The position numbers were made by a program, and so were the translations under genes. A stretch of DNA of 64,000 nucleotides from assembly GCA_024233115.1 (NCBI GenBank), contig JACKQB010000004.1, positions 62,001 to 126,000 on the forward strand, read 5' to 3'. This stretch comes from Akkermansiaceae bacterium. GTDB taxonomy: Bacteria; Verrucomicrobiota; Verrucomicrobiia; Verrucomicrobiales; Akkermansiaceae. A model generated the notes under the pieces. It made no database searches, was not told where the DNA came from, and saw only the letters and a program-made list of their open reading frames with translations. Shown here piece by piece: positions 52,991 to 60,822 of this stretch (within the stretch, counting starts at the first letter, position 1; each line of letters opens with the position of its first letter).

Positions 52991-53563
52991 TTAACCCCGG
53001 CTGGAGGTGATGCCTGCCTTTTGCAGGGCTTGGGAGAGGTGCTTGAGGAGGTGGTGCAGTTTGTAGCCGACGTTGCCGGTGCCGAGTTTCAGTTGCTCGC
53101 CGATGTTGCCGTAGGAGAGGTCCTCGTGGTACTTGAGATGGATCAGGGCGCGGTCGTCGGGCGGGAGTTCTTCGATCAGGATGCGCAGAGTGCCGATGGC
53201 CTCCATGCGGCCGAGGCGATCATCGGGTTGTTGCTGGAGCGGGTTTTCCCGGCAGTCCGGGTCGTTGTCGAGGGTTTCGCGTTGGTGTTTCCTGAGGTGG
53301 TTGAGCGAGAGGTTGCGGGTGGCGCGGTAGAGCCAGGCGCGGGGGGATTCGATGTCTTGCCAGTGTTTGTGTAGCTTGAGGAAGGCGTCCTGGACGATTT
53401 CCTCGGCGACCTCGCGACGGGCCACCATGCTGTAGGCGTAGCGCAACAACGGTGACTCCTCGGCGTCGAAGAGGGATTCGACGCTGGGTTTCTCCTCAGG
53501 TTTCACGCTTCTTGAATGGGTAGATTGAAGACGCACGACCTTATTTTGCGCGTTGTTTGGCAT
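52991..53563 (-). CDS. ECF-type RNA polymerase sigma factor
   Basis: 190 residues. Region 2 includes LLRYAYSMVARREVAEEIVQ, DAFLKLHKHW and SPRAWLYRATRNLSLNHLRK; region 4 includes LIEELPPDDRALIHLKYHED, LSYGNIGEQLKLGTGNVGYK with the DNA-recognition helix. It directs transcription of a regulon that probably includes this operon. An N-terminal tail of about 25 residues and the lack of region 3 are standard. Gene order sigma, VWA/anti-sigma, giant protein on one strand, with gaps of 93 and 111 bp, indicates one system. Confidence 0.92.
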   Translation of the reverse strand: MPNNAQNKVVRLQSTHSRSVKPEEKPSVESLFDAEESPLLRYAYSMVARREVAEEIVQDAFLKLHKHWQDIESPRAWLYRATRNLSLNHLRKHQRETLDNDPDCRENPLQQQPDDRLGRMEAIGTLRILIEELPPDDRALIHLKYHEDLSYGNIGEQLKLGTGNVGYKLHHLLKHLSQALQKAGITSSRG

Positions 53564-53645
53564 TTTGTGACATCATGCTTCCTATTGATCAGACACACGA
53601 GCGTCAAATTCCTTGGATGTTTTTTCATTTTTTTTCAAGAGGGGG

Positions 53646-53756
53646 GCCAAGTATGCCGATATCACCGAAAACCACAATGCAGCAACCACATTGGAAATCA
53701 CCGGCGCAGACAATGTCACACTTTCCGCCCAAAGCCTGAAAGACCGGGGTTGTTAG
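53646..53756 (+). pseudogene. possible gene remnant (36 codons)
   Basis: The frame reads AKYADITENHNAATTLEITG then ADNVTLSAQSLKDRGC before TAG. Composition looks like the end of a beta-rich exported protein, but there is no start, and a run of T and G upstream breaks the frame. It may be the tail of a deleted gene. Low confidence. Confidence 0.25.
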
Positions 53757-53807
53757 CATGTTACCCATCCACAGCACTCAAGCCGTATAGACAAGCTGTC
53801 GCCAACC

Positions 53808-54545
53808 GTGAAAAAAGCACTCATCATCACACTGCTTCTAGGGGTGGCACTATACCCGATCCACGCGGCACCCATCCGCGTGCTGATGATTTCCGGACAG
53901 AATAATCACAACTGGAAAGTGACAACGCCCGTGATAAAGAAGTTCCTCGAAAAATCGGGAACCATCAATGTGCACGTCATGGAAAACCCAAGCCAATTGA
54001 CCCAGGCCGACTTCAATGGGGTGGACCTCATCGTGTCCAACTGGAACAGTTATTCTTCAAAAGGAGAGGTCCCCCGAAAATGGCCTGAAACCACTCGTAA
54101 TGCCTACGTTGAATTCGTCCGTAACGGCGGCGGACACGTCGGCATCCATGCCGGGACATCCTCATTCTACGACTGGAAGGATTATCGTGCGATCGGACTG
54201 ATGACCTGGGAAAACGGGAAAACAACCCATGGCGCCAAACACCGCTTTCCACTCCGCATCGACAACGCCAGACATCCCGTGACCCGGGGGTGGCAACCCA
54301 AAGCCATCCATGACGAGCTCTGGAGAAGACCCCTCGTGCACCCCGGTGCCATTATTCTGGCATCCTCATTCTCAGCCTCCTCCGACGGTGGGTCCGAAAG
54401 CTGGGAACCCTGCGTCCTTGTCGGCCGATTCGGTCGTGGCCGCTGTTTCACCACCTCACTCGGCCACGATGCCCAGTCCCTCAGCCAGCCCGACGTCCAG
54501 CAGATCATTCTCCGGGGTGTGCTATGGACTGCCAAAGTACGTTAG
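53808..54545 (+). CDS. ThuA-domain exported protein
   Basis: 245 residues from a GTG at 53808; signal peptide KKALIITLLLGVALYPIHA. The ThuA fold is clear: RVLMISGQNNHNWKVTTPVI, DLIVSNWNSYSSKGE, FVRNGGGHVGIHAGTSSFYD, and later GRFGRGRCFTTSLGHD. It is a class I glutamine-amidotransferase-like fold first linked to trehalose use, with no proven activity. It lies 32 bp upstream of a Gfo/Idh/MocA gene, its usual neighbour in planctomycete/verrucomicrobial sugar clusters. Confidence 0.88.
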   Translation: MKKALIITLLLGVALYPIHAAPIRVLMISGQNNHNWKVTTPVIKKFLEKSGTINVHVMENPSQLTQADFNGVDLIVSNWNSYSSKGEVPRKWPETTRNAYVEFVRNGGGHVGIHAGTSSFYDWKDYRAIGLMTWENGKTTHGAKHRFPLRIDNARHPVTRGWQPKAIHDELWRRPLVHPGAIILASSFSASSDGGSESWEPCVLVGRFGRGRCFTTSLGHDAQSLSQPDVQQIILRGVLWTAKVR

Positions 54546-54577
54546 AAACGCATTATCCCCGTATCTACCAACGAGCC

Positions 54578-55969
54578 ATGAACACCAGAAACACCAAACC
54601 TAACCTCGCACGGCGCCACTTTATCAAGACCTCGCTGGGCGCTGCAAGTGCCCTCGGGTTCCCGACCATCATCCCGGCCACAGCATTGGGAAAAGGAGGT
54701 AAAGCCGCGCCGAGTGAACGTATCAGGATAGGCATGGTCGCCTGCGGGAACCGTGGCCGTGCAGCCCACGAATACGCAGCCATGCCAGACGTTGAAGTCG
54801 TTGCCTTGGCAGACCCCAACGCCGCACAAATCAAACAGCTCAAGTCGCACCGCAACCTGAAGGGAAAACAGTTCAAAGAGACGGCTGACTTCCGCACCAT
54901 CCTCAATGAGGGTATCGATGCTGTGCATATCGCGACAGCCGACCACTGGCACGTGCCGGCCCTCCTTCTGGCAGCACGCGCCGGCAAACACGCCTACGTC
55001 GAAAAGCCCCTTGGCATCAGTGTTGAGCAGTGTCTTGCCTGCCAGGAAATCATCAAGGAGCAACCCGGCCTCCAGATCCAGTATGGCACTCAGAACCGAT
55101 CAACCGCCTACGTGCGTCCCGCCCTCGAACTCGTTCTCAACGGCCACATCGGCGACATCAAAAAAATCACCGTCTGGGCACCCGGGGGCAGCGAGGGCGG
55201 CAGCAACACCCCTTCACCCGCACCCGCCGGGTTTAATCTCGATCTCTGGCTCGGACCGGCACCCGTGGTTCCTTACTGTAACGACCGCTGCAACCCAAGG
55301 AGTCCCAAAGGAAATGGCATCTATTATATCTACGACTACGCGATCGGTTTTGTCGCTGGCTGGGGTGCCCATCCGATCGACCAACTCCAGTGGTGGTTGG
55401 ACGAAAACGGCATCACAATACCGCAAGAGGTCCAAGCCACGGGAACTTTTCCAAAAGCCGGCCTCTTTGACACCATGACGGGCTGGGATTCCGAGTTACT
55501 CTACTCCAACGGGATGCACATCCGCTTTGCAGACGATAAGTCGATCCAAAAATACCTGCCCAAACTCGAAAAATTCCGACCTGACAGTCACGGCACCCTT
55601 TTCGAAGGGAGTGAAGGATGGGTCTACTGTGCACGACACAGCATCCAGGCGTCATCGCGGGAACTGCTCGGGAAAATGAAAAACCCGGGCAAGAAACGCC
55701 TTGTCCATTCAAACGGGGGGCATTTCCGAAACTTTATTGATGCCATTCAAGGCAAAACCAAACCCGTCTCCGGCCTCGCATCCGCCATCCGCTCGGACAT
55801 CACCTGTCATCTCGTCGATCTCGCCGCCCGTCACGGTGGCACCGTCGGCTGGGACAACACCCAACAGACGATCACAGGAAACCATGCCGCCAAGGCCGCC
55901 ATGCACAGGCCGATGAGGGAGCCCTGGAACGTGCTCAACGCCAAGTACACGGGCATCACAGGGGCCTGA
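54578..55969 (+). CDS. Tat-exported Gfo/Idh/MocA-family oxidoreductase
   Basis: 463 residues from ATG 54578. Tat signal LARRHFIKTSLGAASALG. RIGMVACGNRGRAAHEYAAM is the dinucleotide-binding motif; ADHWHVPALLLAARAGKHAY then VEKPLGIS is the catalytic E-K-P. AIGFVAGWGAHPIDQLQWWL carries the H-x-x-D substrate motif. It probably oxidises a sugar in the periplasm, paired with the ThuA protein. It is distinct in sequence from the copy at 35383-36705. Confidence 0.9.
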   Translation: MNTRNTKPNLARRHFIKTSLGAASALGFPTIIPATALGKGGKAAPSERIRIGMVACGNRGRAAHEYAAMPDVEVVALADPNAAQIKQLKSHRNLKGKQFKETADFRTILNEGIDAVHIATADHWHVPALLLAARAGKHAYVEKPLGISVEQCLACQEIIKEQPGLQIQYGTQNRSTAYVRPALELVLNGHIGDIKKITVWAPGGSEGGSNTPSPAPAGFNLDLWLGPAPVVPYCNDRCNPRSPKGNGIYYIYDYAIGFVAGWGAHPIDQLQWWLDENGITIPQEVQATGTFPKAGLFDTMTGWDSELLYSNGMHIRFADDKSIQKYLPKLEKFRPDSHGTLFEGSEGWVYCARHSIQASSRELLGKMKNPGKKRLVHSNGGHFRNFIDAIQGKTKPVSGLASAIRSDITCHLVDLAARHGGTVGWDNTQQTITGNHAAKAAMHRPMREPWNVLNAKYTGITGA

Positions 55970-56038
55970 TACCCGGACCGGGGTTATCTGCACGCGCAAA
56001 TGCTTGTCAGGCGAGTTTATTTGCCCTATCCCCTTTGC

Positions 56039-57352
56039 ATGTCCGCCGAGATGGAACACACAGTCGCCTCCAGTGCCACCCTGGAGGGAACCTCCCTCCA
56101 CACTGGAGAAAAAGTCACCCTCACCCTGAAACCCGCGCCCGCCGGGCATGGATTCAAGTTTCGCCGCGTCGATCTAGACGACCAGCCGTTCATTGATGCG
56201 GATGTCGCCAAGGTGCAGACCGTCGAACGCGCCACCACCCTGGCGGAAGGCTCCGTGAAGGTGCATACCGTCGAACACATCCTCTCCGCACTCTGCGGCA
56301 TGGGCGTCGACAATGCCATTATCGAGATGGACGCCAACGAGCCGCCGATCGGCGACGGCTCCGCGCAACCCTATGTGGAACTCATCAAGCAGGCGGGCAT
56401 CGAAGCGCAGGACAAACCGCGCAAAGTCTGGGAAATCCGCGAACCCATTCACATTGAAACGAATAACGGCTCATTGATCACCATTGTGCCGGATAAAAAA
56501 TTCCGCGTGTCCTGCACCAACATCGGCCCCGACGGTCGCTTCACCCAGTTTTTCTCCAGCGAGATCACTCCGGAACTGTACGAGACGGAGATCGCCCCAG
56601 CCCGCACCTTTGTCTACTACGAGGACGTCAAGCCACTGCTCGACAAGGGCCTGATCAAAGGCGGAAGCCTTGAAAACGCCGTGGTTGTCCGGGGTGACGA
56701 GGTCATGAGCAAGGAGCCGATGCGCTACAACAACGAGTTCGCCCGCCACAAGGCACTCGATGTCATTGGCGACCTTATGCTCAGCGGCAAACGCATCATG
56801 GGCCACGTCATCTGTGTCAAACCCGGTCACGGCCCTAACACCGAGATGGCCGCTACTCTGAAAGCGGAATACATGCGCATGCGCACCATGGTGCCAACCC
56901 TGAACATCCCCGACGGCGAGGGTGTGTTAGACATCAATGAAGTGATGCAGATCCTACCACACCGTTACCCCTTCCTGATGCTCGACCGCGTGGTCGATTT
57001 CGAAGGCGACAACAAGTGCACCGGCGTGAAAAACGTCACCATCAACGAGCCCTTCTTCCAAGGCCACTTCCCTGGCCACCCGGTGATGCCCGGCGTGCTT
57101 CAAGTCGAGGCAATGGCGCAGGTCGCCTCCATCCTCCTGCTCCGCAAACCAGAGAACCAGGGGAAAATCGGCTACTTCATGAGTGTCGACAATGTCAAGT
57201 GGCGCCGACCCGTCTTGCCGGGCGACACCTTGTTCATCGAAGCCGAGATCCTCAAAGTCCGGCGCAACATCGGCTCCGCGGTCTGCCGCTGCATGGTCAA
57301 CGGTGAAGTCGCCTCCTCCGGTGAGCTGAAGTTTGCACTGCTCGACAACTAA
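56039..57352 (+). CDS. lpxC/fabZ: bifunctional UDP-3-O-acyl-GlcNAc deacetylase / beta-hydroxyacyl-ACP dehydratase (LpxC-FabZ fusion)
   Basis: 437 residues from ATG 56039 (an ATG at 56051 is also possible). LpxC part, about 1-285: Glu79 and zinc His80 in VHTVEHILSAL, His237 and Asp241 in FARHKALDVIGD, catalytic His264 in KPGHGPN. FabZ part, about 295-437: His308 in ILPHRYPFLMLDRV and Glu357 in GVLQVEAMAQ, with FFQGHFPGHPVMPG. It performs the committed step of lipid A synthesis and supplies unsaturated acyl-ACP. The fusion occurs in Bacteroidetes and Verrucomicrobia. lpxA follows 34 bp later. Confidence 0.96.
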   Translation: MSAEMEHTVASSATLEGTSLHTGEKVTLTLKPAPAGHGFKFRRVDLDDQPFIDADVAKVQTVERATTLAEGSVKVHTVEHILSALCGMGVDNAIIEMDANEPPIGDGSAQPYVELIKQAGIEAQDKPRKVWEIREPIHIETNNGSLITIVPDKKFRVSCTNIGPDGRFTQFFSSEITPELYETEIAPARTFVYYEDVKPLLDKGLIKGGSLENAVVVRGDEVMSKEPMRYNNEFARHKALDVIGDLMLSGKRIMGHVICVKPGHGPNTEMAATLKAEYMRMRTMVPTLNIPDGEGVLDINEVMQILPHRYPFLMLDRVVDFEGDNKCTGVKNVTINEPFFQGHFPGHPVMPGVLQVEAMAQVASILLLRKPENQGKIGYFMSVDNVKWRRPVLPGDTLFIEAEILKVRRNIGSAVCRCMVNGEVASSGELKFALLDN

Positions 57353-57386
57353 CCGATTTCACAAAAAAACCAACCGTTCCACCCCG

Positions 57387-58172
57387 ATGGCCGACTCCCT
57401 GATCCATCCGACCGCGATCATCGACCCCTCCGCCCATCTGGCTGAAGGGGTGGAGGTCGGGCCCTACAGCGTGGTGGGTGCCAATGTCAACATCGGTGCA
57501 GGCAGCGTGCTCAAGTCACACGTGGTTATCGAAGGCCACACCACGATTGGTGAGAACAATACCTTTTTCCCGTTTTCCGCGATCGGGCAAATCACCCAGG
57601 ACCTCAAATACGTTGGTGAGCCGACCGCGCTCATCATAGGAAACAACAATACCTTCCGCGAGAACACCACCATCCACCGTGGCACCACAGAGGAAGTGCC
57701 CACCCGTATTGGCAACCACAATTTATTCCTATCCTACGCGCACGTGGCCCACGATTGCCAGGTAGGCAACCACTGCATCCTTTCCAACAACGCAACCCTG
57801 GGAGGCCACTGCAAGGTCGGCGACTACGCCATTATTTCCGGCTTATCAGGCGCCCACCAGTTCTGCCACATCGGTGAGCACTCCCTGATCGGCGGCTGCA
57901 CCAAAATCGTCCAGGACGTGCCCCCGTTTACCATTGTCGATGGCAACCCGGCCGCTGTCCGGAGCCTCAACATGGTGGGGCTTCAGCGCCGCGGCTTCAG
58001 CGAGCAAACCCGCCGGGCCATGAAAAAGGCCTATAAAAAACTCTTCCTCAGCAAAAAGAACAATCTCTCAGAACTGACTGAGGAATTGGCCGGCTCAGAA
58101 TTCGCCAGCGACGCCAACGTCGCGAGAATGATCACATTCATCCGCACAAGTGAGCGTGGCGTGATTCGGTAG
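57387..58172 (+). CDS. lpxA: UDP-N-acetylglucosamine O-acyltransferase
   Basis: 261 residues from ATG 57387, matching E. coli LpxA (262). It is a left-handed beta-helix of hexapeptide repeats (IGENNTFFPFSAIGQITQDL; VGNHCILSNNATLGGH) with a C-terminal helical domain. Catalytic His122 is in SYAHVAHDCQVGN. It catalyses the first step of lipid A synthesis, moving the 3-hydroxyacyl chain from ACP to UDP-GlcNAc. It forms an operon with lpxC/fabZ. Confidence 0.97.
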   Translation: MADSLIHPTAIIDPSAHLAEGVEVGPYSVVGANVNIGAGSVLKSHVVIEGHTTIGENNTFFPFSAIGQITQDLKYVGEPTALIIGNNNTFRENTTIHRGTTEEVPTRIGNHNLFLSYAHVAHDCQVGNHCILSNNATLGGHCKVGDYAIISGLSGAHQFCHIGEHSLIGGCTKIVQDVPPFTIVDGNPAAVRSLNMVGLQRRGFSEQTRRAMKKAYKKLFLSKKNNLSELTEELAGSEFASDANVARMITFIRTSERGVIR

Positions 58173-58396
58173 CCACTCCCGCCGGCCTCGGATGATGCAA
58201 GGACGGCATGGGTGTTATTCTTTCTGGTTATACCGACCCCTTTTGACGTTTCACCCTGCACGAAACACAAGGGTTGTATCCCCTTGGCAATTGAAGGAGG
58301 TGGGGCAATTTATGCATGACCATAAACCCCTGCAATACAGCCTGTAAGGTATTTATTTAGAGATAAAAATTCCTCCAAAACAAACAACGTTTATCA

Positions 58397-58425
58397 TCGA
58401 CATCTTTTTGCACTGTGCATATATT
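58397..58425 (+). promoter_or_regulatory. sigma70-like promoter, predicted leaderless, paralogue 1
   Basis: TCGACA (58397-58402), 17-bp spacer, TATATT (58420-58425). The -10 box ends 9 nt before ATG 58435, so transcription should start 2-3 nt before or at the ATG. No Shine-Dalgarno sequence is present. Confidence 0.6.
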
Positions 58426-58434
58426 GCTAGTGCT

Positions 58435-59136
58435 ATGAAAAAGACATTGCTCCCCATATTGTTCGGACTTGCTATCACAGCAACGGTGCAAGCCGGACCC
58501 GATCCTATGCCATCAGGCAAGGAAATCATACCACCTCCACCTCCAAGCTGTCTCTGGACATGGTTTGCCGGTGCCTCAGGCGGCTATCTCAGTGGTGACT
58601 GGGATGAGGAAATATACACCCTCCACGTAGGTGCAAAGCACATGTGCCAGGGTGACAACTGCTCACACGCCCTCTATCTTGAAGTCGGCTACACCGAAAA
58701 AGAGCTCTCCAAACAAGCCCTCCTGAGAACCAATGCCTATGGCGATCACACGGGTCCTGTCAAAGGGATCGGCATTTACGAAAGTTACAGGCTCGAGATG
58801 GAAATCATCCCTATCAGCTTTAACTACAAGTATGAGTGCGGATTGACCGACCAGCTCCGGTGGTATGCCGGTGTTGGCGCTGGCGTTGCTCTTGTCGATG
58901 CCGACCTCAGGCATAGTGAATACGTTGAAATCGACGACGATGTTGTCTTTTTTGCCCATGTCTTTGTGGGCATTGTCTACAGTTTCAACGAGTCGTTTGA
59001 GATTTTCGCAGGCGCAAAGTACATCTACATGGATGAACCCACATTAGGGAATTTCCTGGATTTCCACGGTGTGGAAAGAATCGCCACCCTCGACGACAAC
59101 ATCCACTTTGAAGTCGGCGGACGGATTAAATTCTAG
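58435..59136 (+). CDS. outer-membrane beta-barrel protein, paralogue 1
   Basis: 233 residues from ATG 58435. Signal peptide KKTLLPILFGLAITATVQA; a Pro-rich stretch (IIPPPPPSC) and then beta strands with alternating hydrophobics, ending in GGRIKF (terminal Phe, as in OMPs assembled by Bam). CLWTWFAGASGGYLSGDWDE and two Cys pairs (CQGDNC) are conserved with the next two genes. It is an OprD/OmpW-like small barrel of unknown channel or structural function. Own promoter and terminator. Confidence 0.85.
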   Translation: MKKTLLPILFGLAITATVQAGPDPMPSGKEIIPPPPPSCLWTWFAGASGGYLSGDWDEEIYTLHVGAKHMCQGDNCSHALYLEVGYTEKELSKQALLRTNAYGDHTGPVKGIGIYESYRLEMEIIPISFNYKYECGLTDQLRWYAGVGAGVALVDADLRHSEYVEIDDDVVFFAHVFVGIVYSFNESFEIFAGAKYIYMDEPTLGNFLDFHGVERIATLDDNIHFEVGGRIKF

Positions 59137-59158
59137 GTTGGCACCCCCCTTCCTCCCC

Positions 59159-59190
59159 AAGCCCGGCCATACTGTTTGGTCGGGCTTTTT
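59159..59190 (+). terminator. terminator of paralogue 1
   Basis: AAGCCCG pairs with CGGGCTT (7 bp plus inner CC/GG), followed by TTT; starts 23 bp after the stop. Confidence 0.75.
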
Positions 59191-59249
59191 CATGCCCATA
59201 CCCTTCCATACCCTTACCCGGACGATCTGTTTCCACGCTCATCTAAGAC

Positions 59250-59278
59250 TTGCAATGACCTACAATGACGTGTATAAT
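59250..59278 (+). promoter_or_regulatory. sigma70-like promoter, predicted leaderless, paralogue 2
   Basis: TTGCAA (59250-59255), 17-bp spacer, TATAAT (59273-59278, perfect). The -10 box ends 10 nt before ATG 59289. Confidence 0.7.
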
Positions 59279-59288
59279 AGTGGCTGTT

Positions 59289-59933
59289 ATGAAAACAACT
59301 ATGACATTACTGACCGGTCTCGCCCTTGCCATCACGGCCCAGGCGGGAGAAGATTATTCAGCCAAAGGAGGCAAAGAGGTGATCGCACCACCAGCACCAT
59401 CCTGTCTTTGGTCATGGTTTGCAGGAGCTTCTGCAGGCCAGGTCACAGGCGACTGGGATGAGGAAATCTACACCCTGCACGTAGGTGCCGAATACAAGTG
59501 CCCAGGATCAAACTGCTCACAAGCCATCTACCTTGAGGTCGGCTACACAGAAGACAACGAGAGGGTTTATTACCAAGACCCATTCACATCAACCAATGTC
59601 AATTATGCAGCGCATGATGTATCTGCAGAAATCATTCCCATCACGCTGAACTACAAGTATGAGTGTGCTCTCACAGGCAGCTTGAACTGGTACATCGGTG
59701 CAGGTGCAGGTATTGCTCTCGTAGACACGGAGGTCCGCGGACCATTCGTCAGCAATTCACAGGATGACACCGCATTCTACGCCCACATCTTCGCAGGCCT
59801 CGTCTACAATCTCAGCGAGTCCTTTGAAATCTTCGGCGGTGCCCGTTTCATCTTCATGGATGATGTGTTCGGTGTCCAGTCACCTCTTGACGAAGAAGTT
59901 CACTATGAACTTGGTGGCCGCTTCAACTTCTAA
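59289..59933 (+). CDS. outer-membrane beta-barrel protein, paralogue 2
   Basis: 214 residues from ATG 59289. Signal peptide KTTMTLLTGLALAITAQA. Shares with its neighbours PSCLWSWFAGAS, GDWDEEIYTLHVGAEYKCPG, SNCSQAIYLEVGYTE, NYKYECAL, NWYIGAGAGIALVD and the C-terminal GGRFNF. Extracellular loops differ most, so it could have a changed ligand or phage/antibody contact. The start with ATG nearest the -10 is chosen; an in-frame ATG upstream would lie within the promoter. Confidence 0.85.
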   Translation: MKTTMTLLTGLALAITAQAGEDYSAKGGKEVIAPPAPSCLWSWFAGASAGQVTGDWDEEIYTLHVGAEYKCPGSNCSQAIYLEVGYTEDNERVYYQDPFTSTNVNYAAHDVSAEIIPITLNYKYECALTGSLNWYIGAGAGIALVDTEVRGPFVSNSQDDTAFYAHIFAGLVYNLSESFEIFGGARFIFMDDVFGVQSPLDEEVHYELGGRFNF

Positions 59934-59962
59934 CAAACAACCCGCCATACTTTAACCACATC

Positions 59963-59994
59963 ACCTGCACGGACTGGCTCCGTGCAGGTTTTTT
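59963..59994 (+). terminator. terminator of paralogue 2
   Basis: ACCTGCACGGA-CTGGC-TCCGTGCAGGT is a perfect 11-bp stem with 5-nt loop followed by TTTTT. Very strong. Confidence 0.95.
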
Positions 59995-60031
59995 GTTGAG
60001 TAAATTCAAAACACCGGCGAAGCATTTTGGA

Positions 60032-60061
60032 TTGCCATACTGCGAGTCACCTCTTTATAGT
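60032..60061 (+). promoter_or_regulatory. sigma70-like promoter, predicted leaderless, paralogue 3
   Basis: TTGCCA (60032-60037), 18-bp spacer, TATAGT (60056-60061). The -10 box ends 10 nt before ATG 60072. Confidence 0.55.
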
Positions 60062-60071
60062 GCCAGGCGCT

Positions 60072-60752
60072 ATGAAAAAGACATTACTCACATCACTGCT
60101 CGGCATAGCCTTTGCTGGAACAACGCTGGCTGGCCCTGTCGCTTCCGCCAAGGAAGTCATTGTCCCCCCTCCTGCCCCGTGCCTCTGGTCATGGTTTGCG
60201 GGCGGTTCGGCTGAAACGGTCCAAAACGACTGGGATGAGGAAATCTACAGCTTCCATATCGGTGTGGAGCGCCAATGCCCCGGCAGCAACTGCTCCCAGG
60301 CCATCTATCTCGAGGTCGGTTACTCGGACAAAGACGCCGGCTTCCATCGCGAGGAAGGTGCCGCTGACGTCGCGGGTTACCTGGGTCTCAACCTCGGCCA
60401 ACAAATCCGGGTAGGGCTGGAAGCGGAGATCATGCCCATCACGGTGAATTACAAGTATGAGTGCTCCCTTGCCGGCAACCTGAACTGGTACATTGGTGCG
60501 GGCGCCGGTATCGCCCTGGTGGATCTCGAGTTCTACACAACCATTGACAAGGTCACATTCGATGACGCTGTCTTCTATGCCCATGCATTTGCAGGGCTGT
60601 CCTACAACATCAGCGCGTCCATCGAGGTATTTGCAGGTGCCCGCTACGTCTGGATGGACGACCCCAGCCTGACCGGCATTGGTATGTTTGACGACGCGAT
60701 AACCTTGGATGGTGAAATCATCTACGAGCTAGGCGCGCGCTTCAACTTCTAG
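60072..60752 (+). CDS. outer-membrane beta-barrel protein, paralogue 3
   Basis: 226 residues from ATG 60072. Signal peptide KKTLLTSLLGIAFAGTTLA. Same core as the two genes before it (CLWSWFAGGSA, DWDEEIYSFHIGVERQCPGS, NCSQAIYLEVGYSD, NYKYECSLAGNLNWYIGAGA) and the ending GARFNF. Longer loops than paralogue 2. The downstream terminator is related to that of paralogue 2 in sequence, pointing to a tandem duplication that included it. Confidence 0.85.
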   Translation: MKKTLLTSLLGIAFAGTTLAGPVASAKEVIVPPPAPCLWSWFAGGSAETVQNDWDEEIYSFHIGVERQCPGSNCSQAIYLEVGYSDKDAGFHREEGAADVAGYLGLNLGQQIRVGLEAEIMPITVNYKYECSLAGNLNWYIGAGAGIALVDLEFYTTIDKVTFDDAVFYAHAFAGLSYNISASIEVFAGARYVWMDDPSLTGIGMFDDAITLDGEIIYELGARFNF

Positions 60753-60775
60753 TGCAACCTGTCAACCTAACACAC

Positions 60776-60814
60776 ATCACCTGCACGACCCCGGTTCCGT
60801 GCGGGTGATTTTTT
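60776..60814 (+). terminator. terminator of paralogue 3
   Basis: ATCACCTGCACG pairs with CGTGCGGGTGAT (one G-T pair) and is followed by TTTT. It lies 23 bp after the stop and ends 9 bp before the convergent lnt stop. Confidence 0.85.
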
Positions 60815-60822
60815 GTTACCCC

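Noticed and set aside
53516..53905. 129-codon frame spanning the sigma-ThuA gap
   Set aside because: It overlaps the sigma-gene start and the ThuA signal peptide in another frame, with no domain or codon bias.
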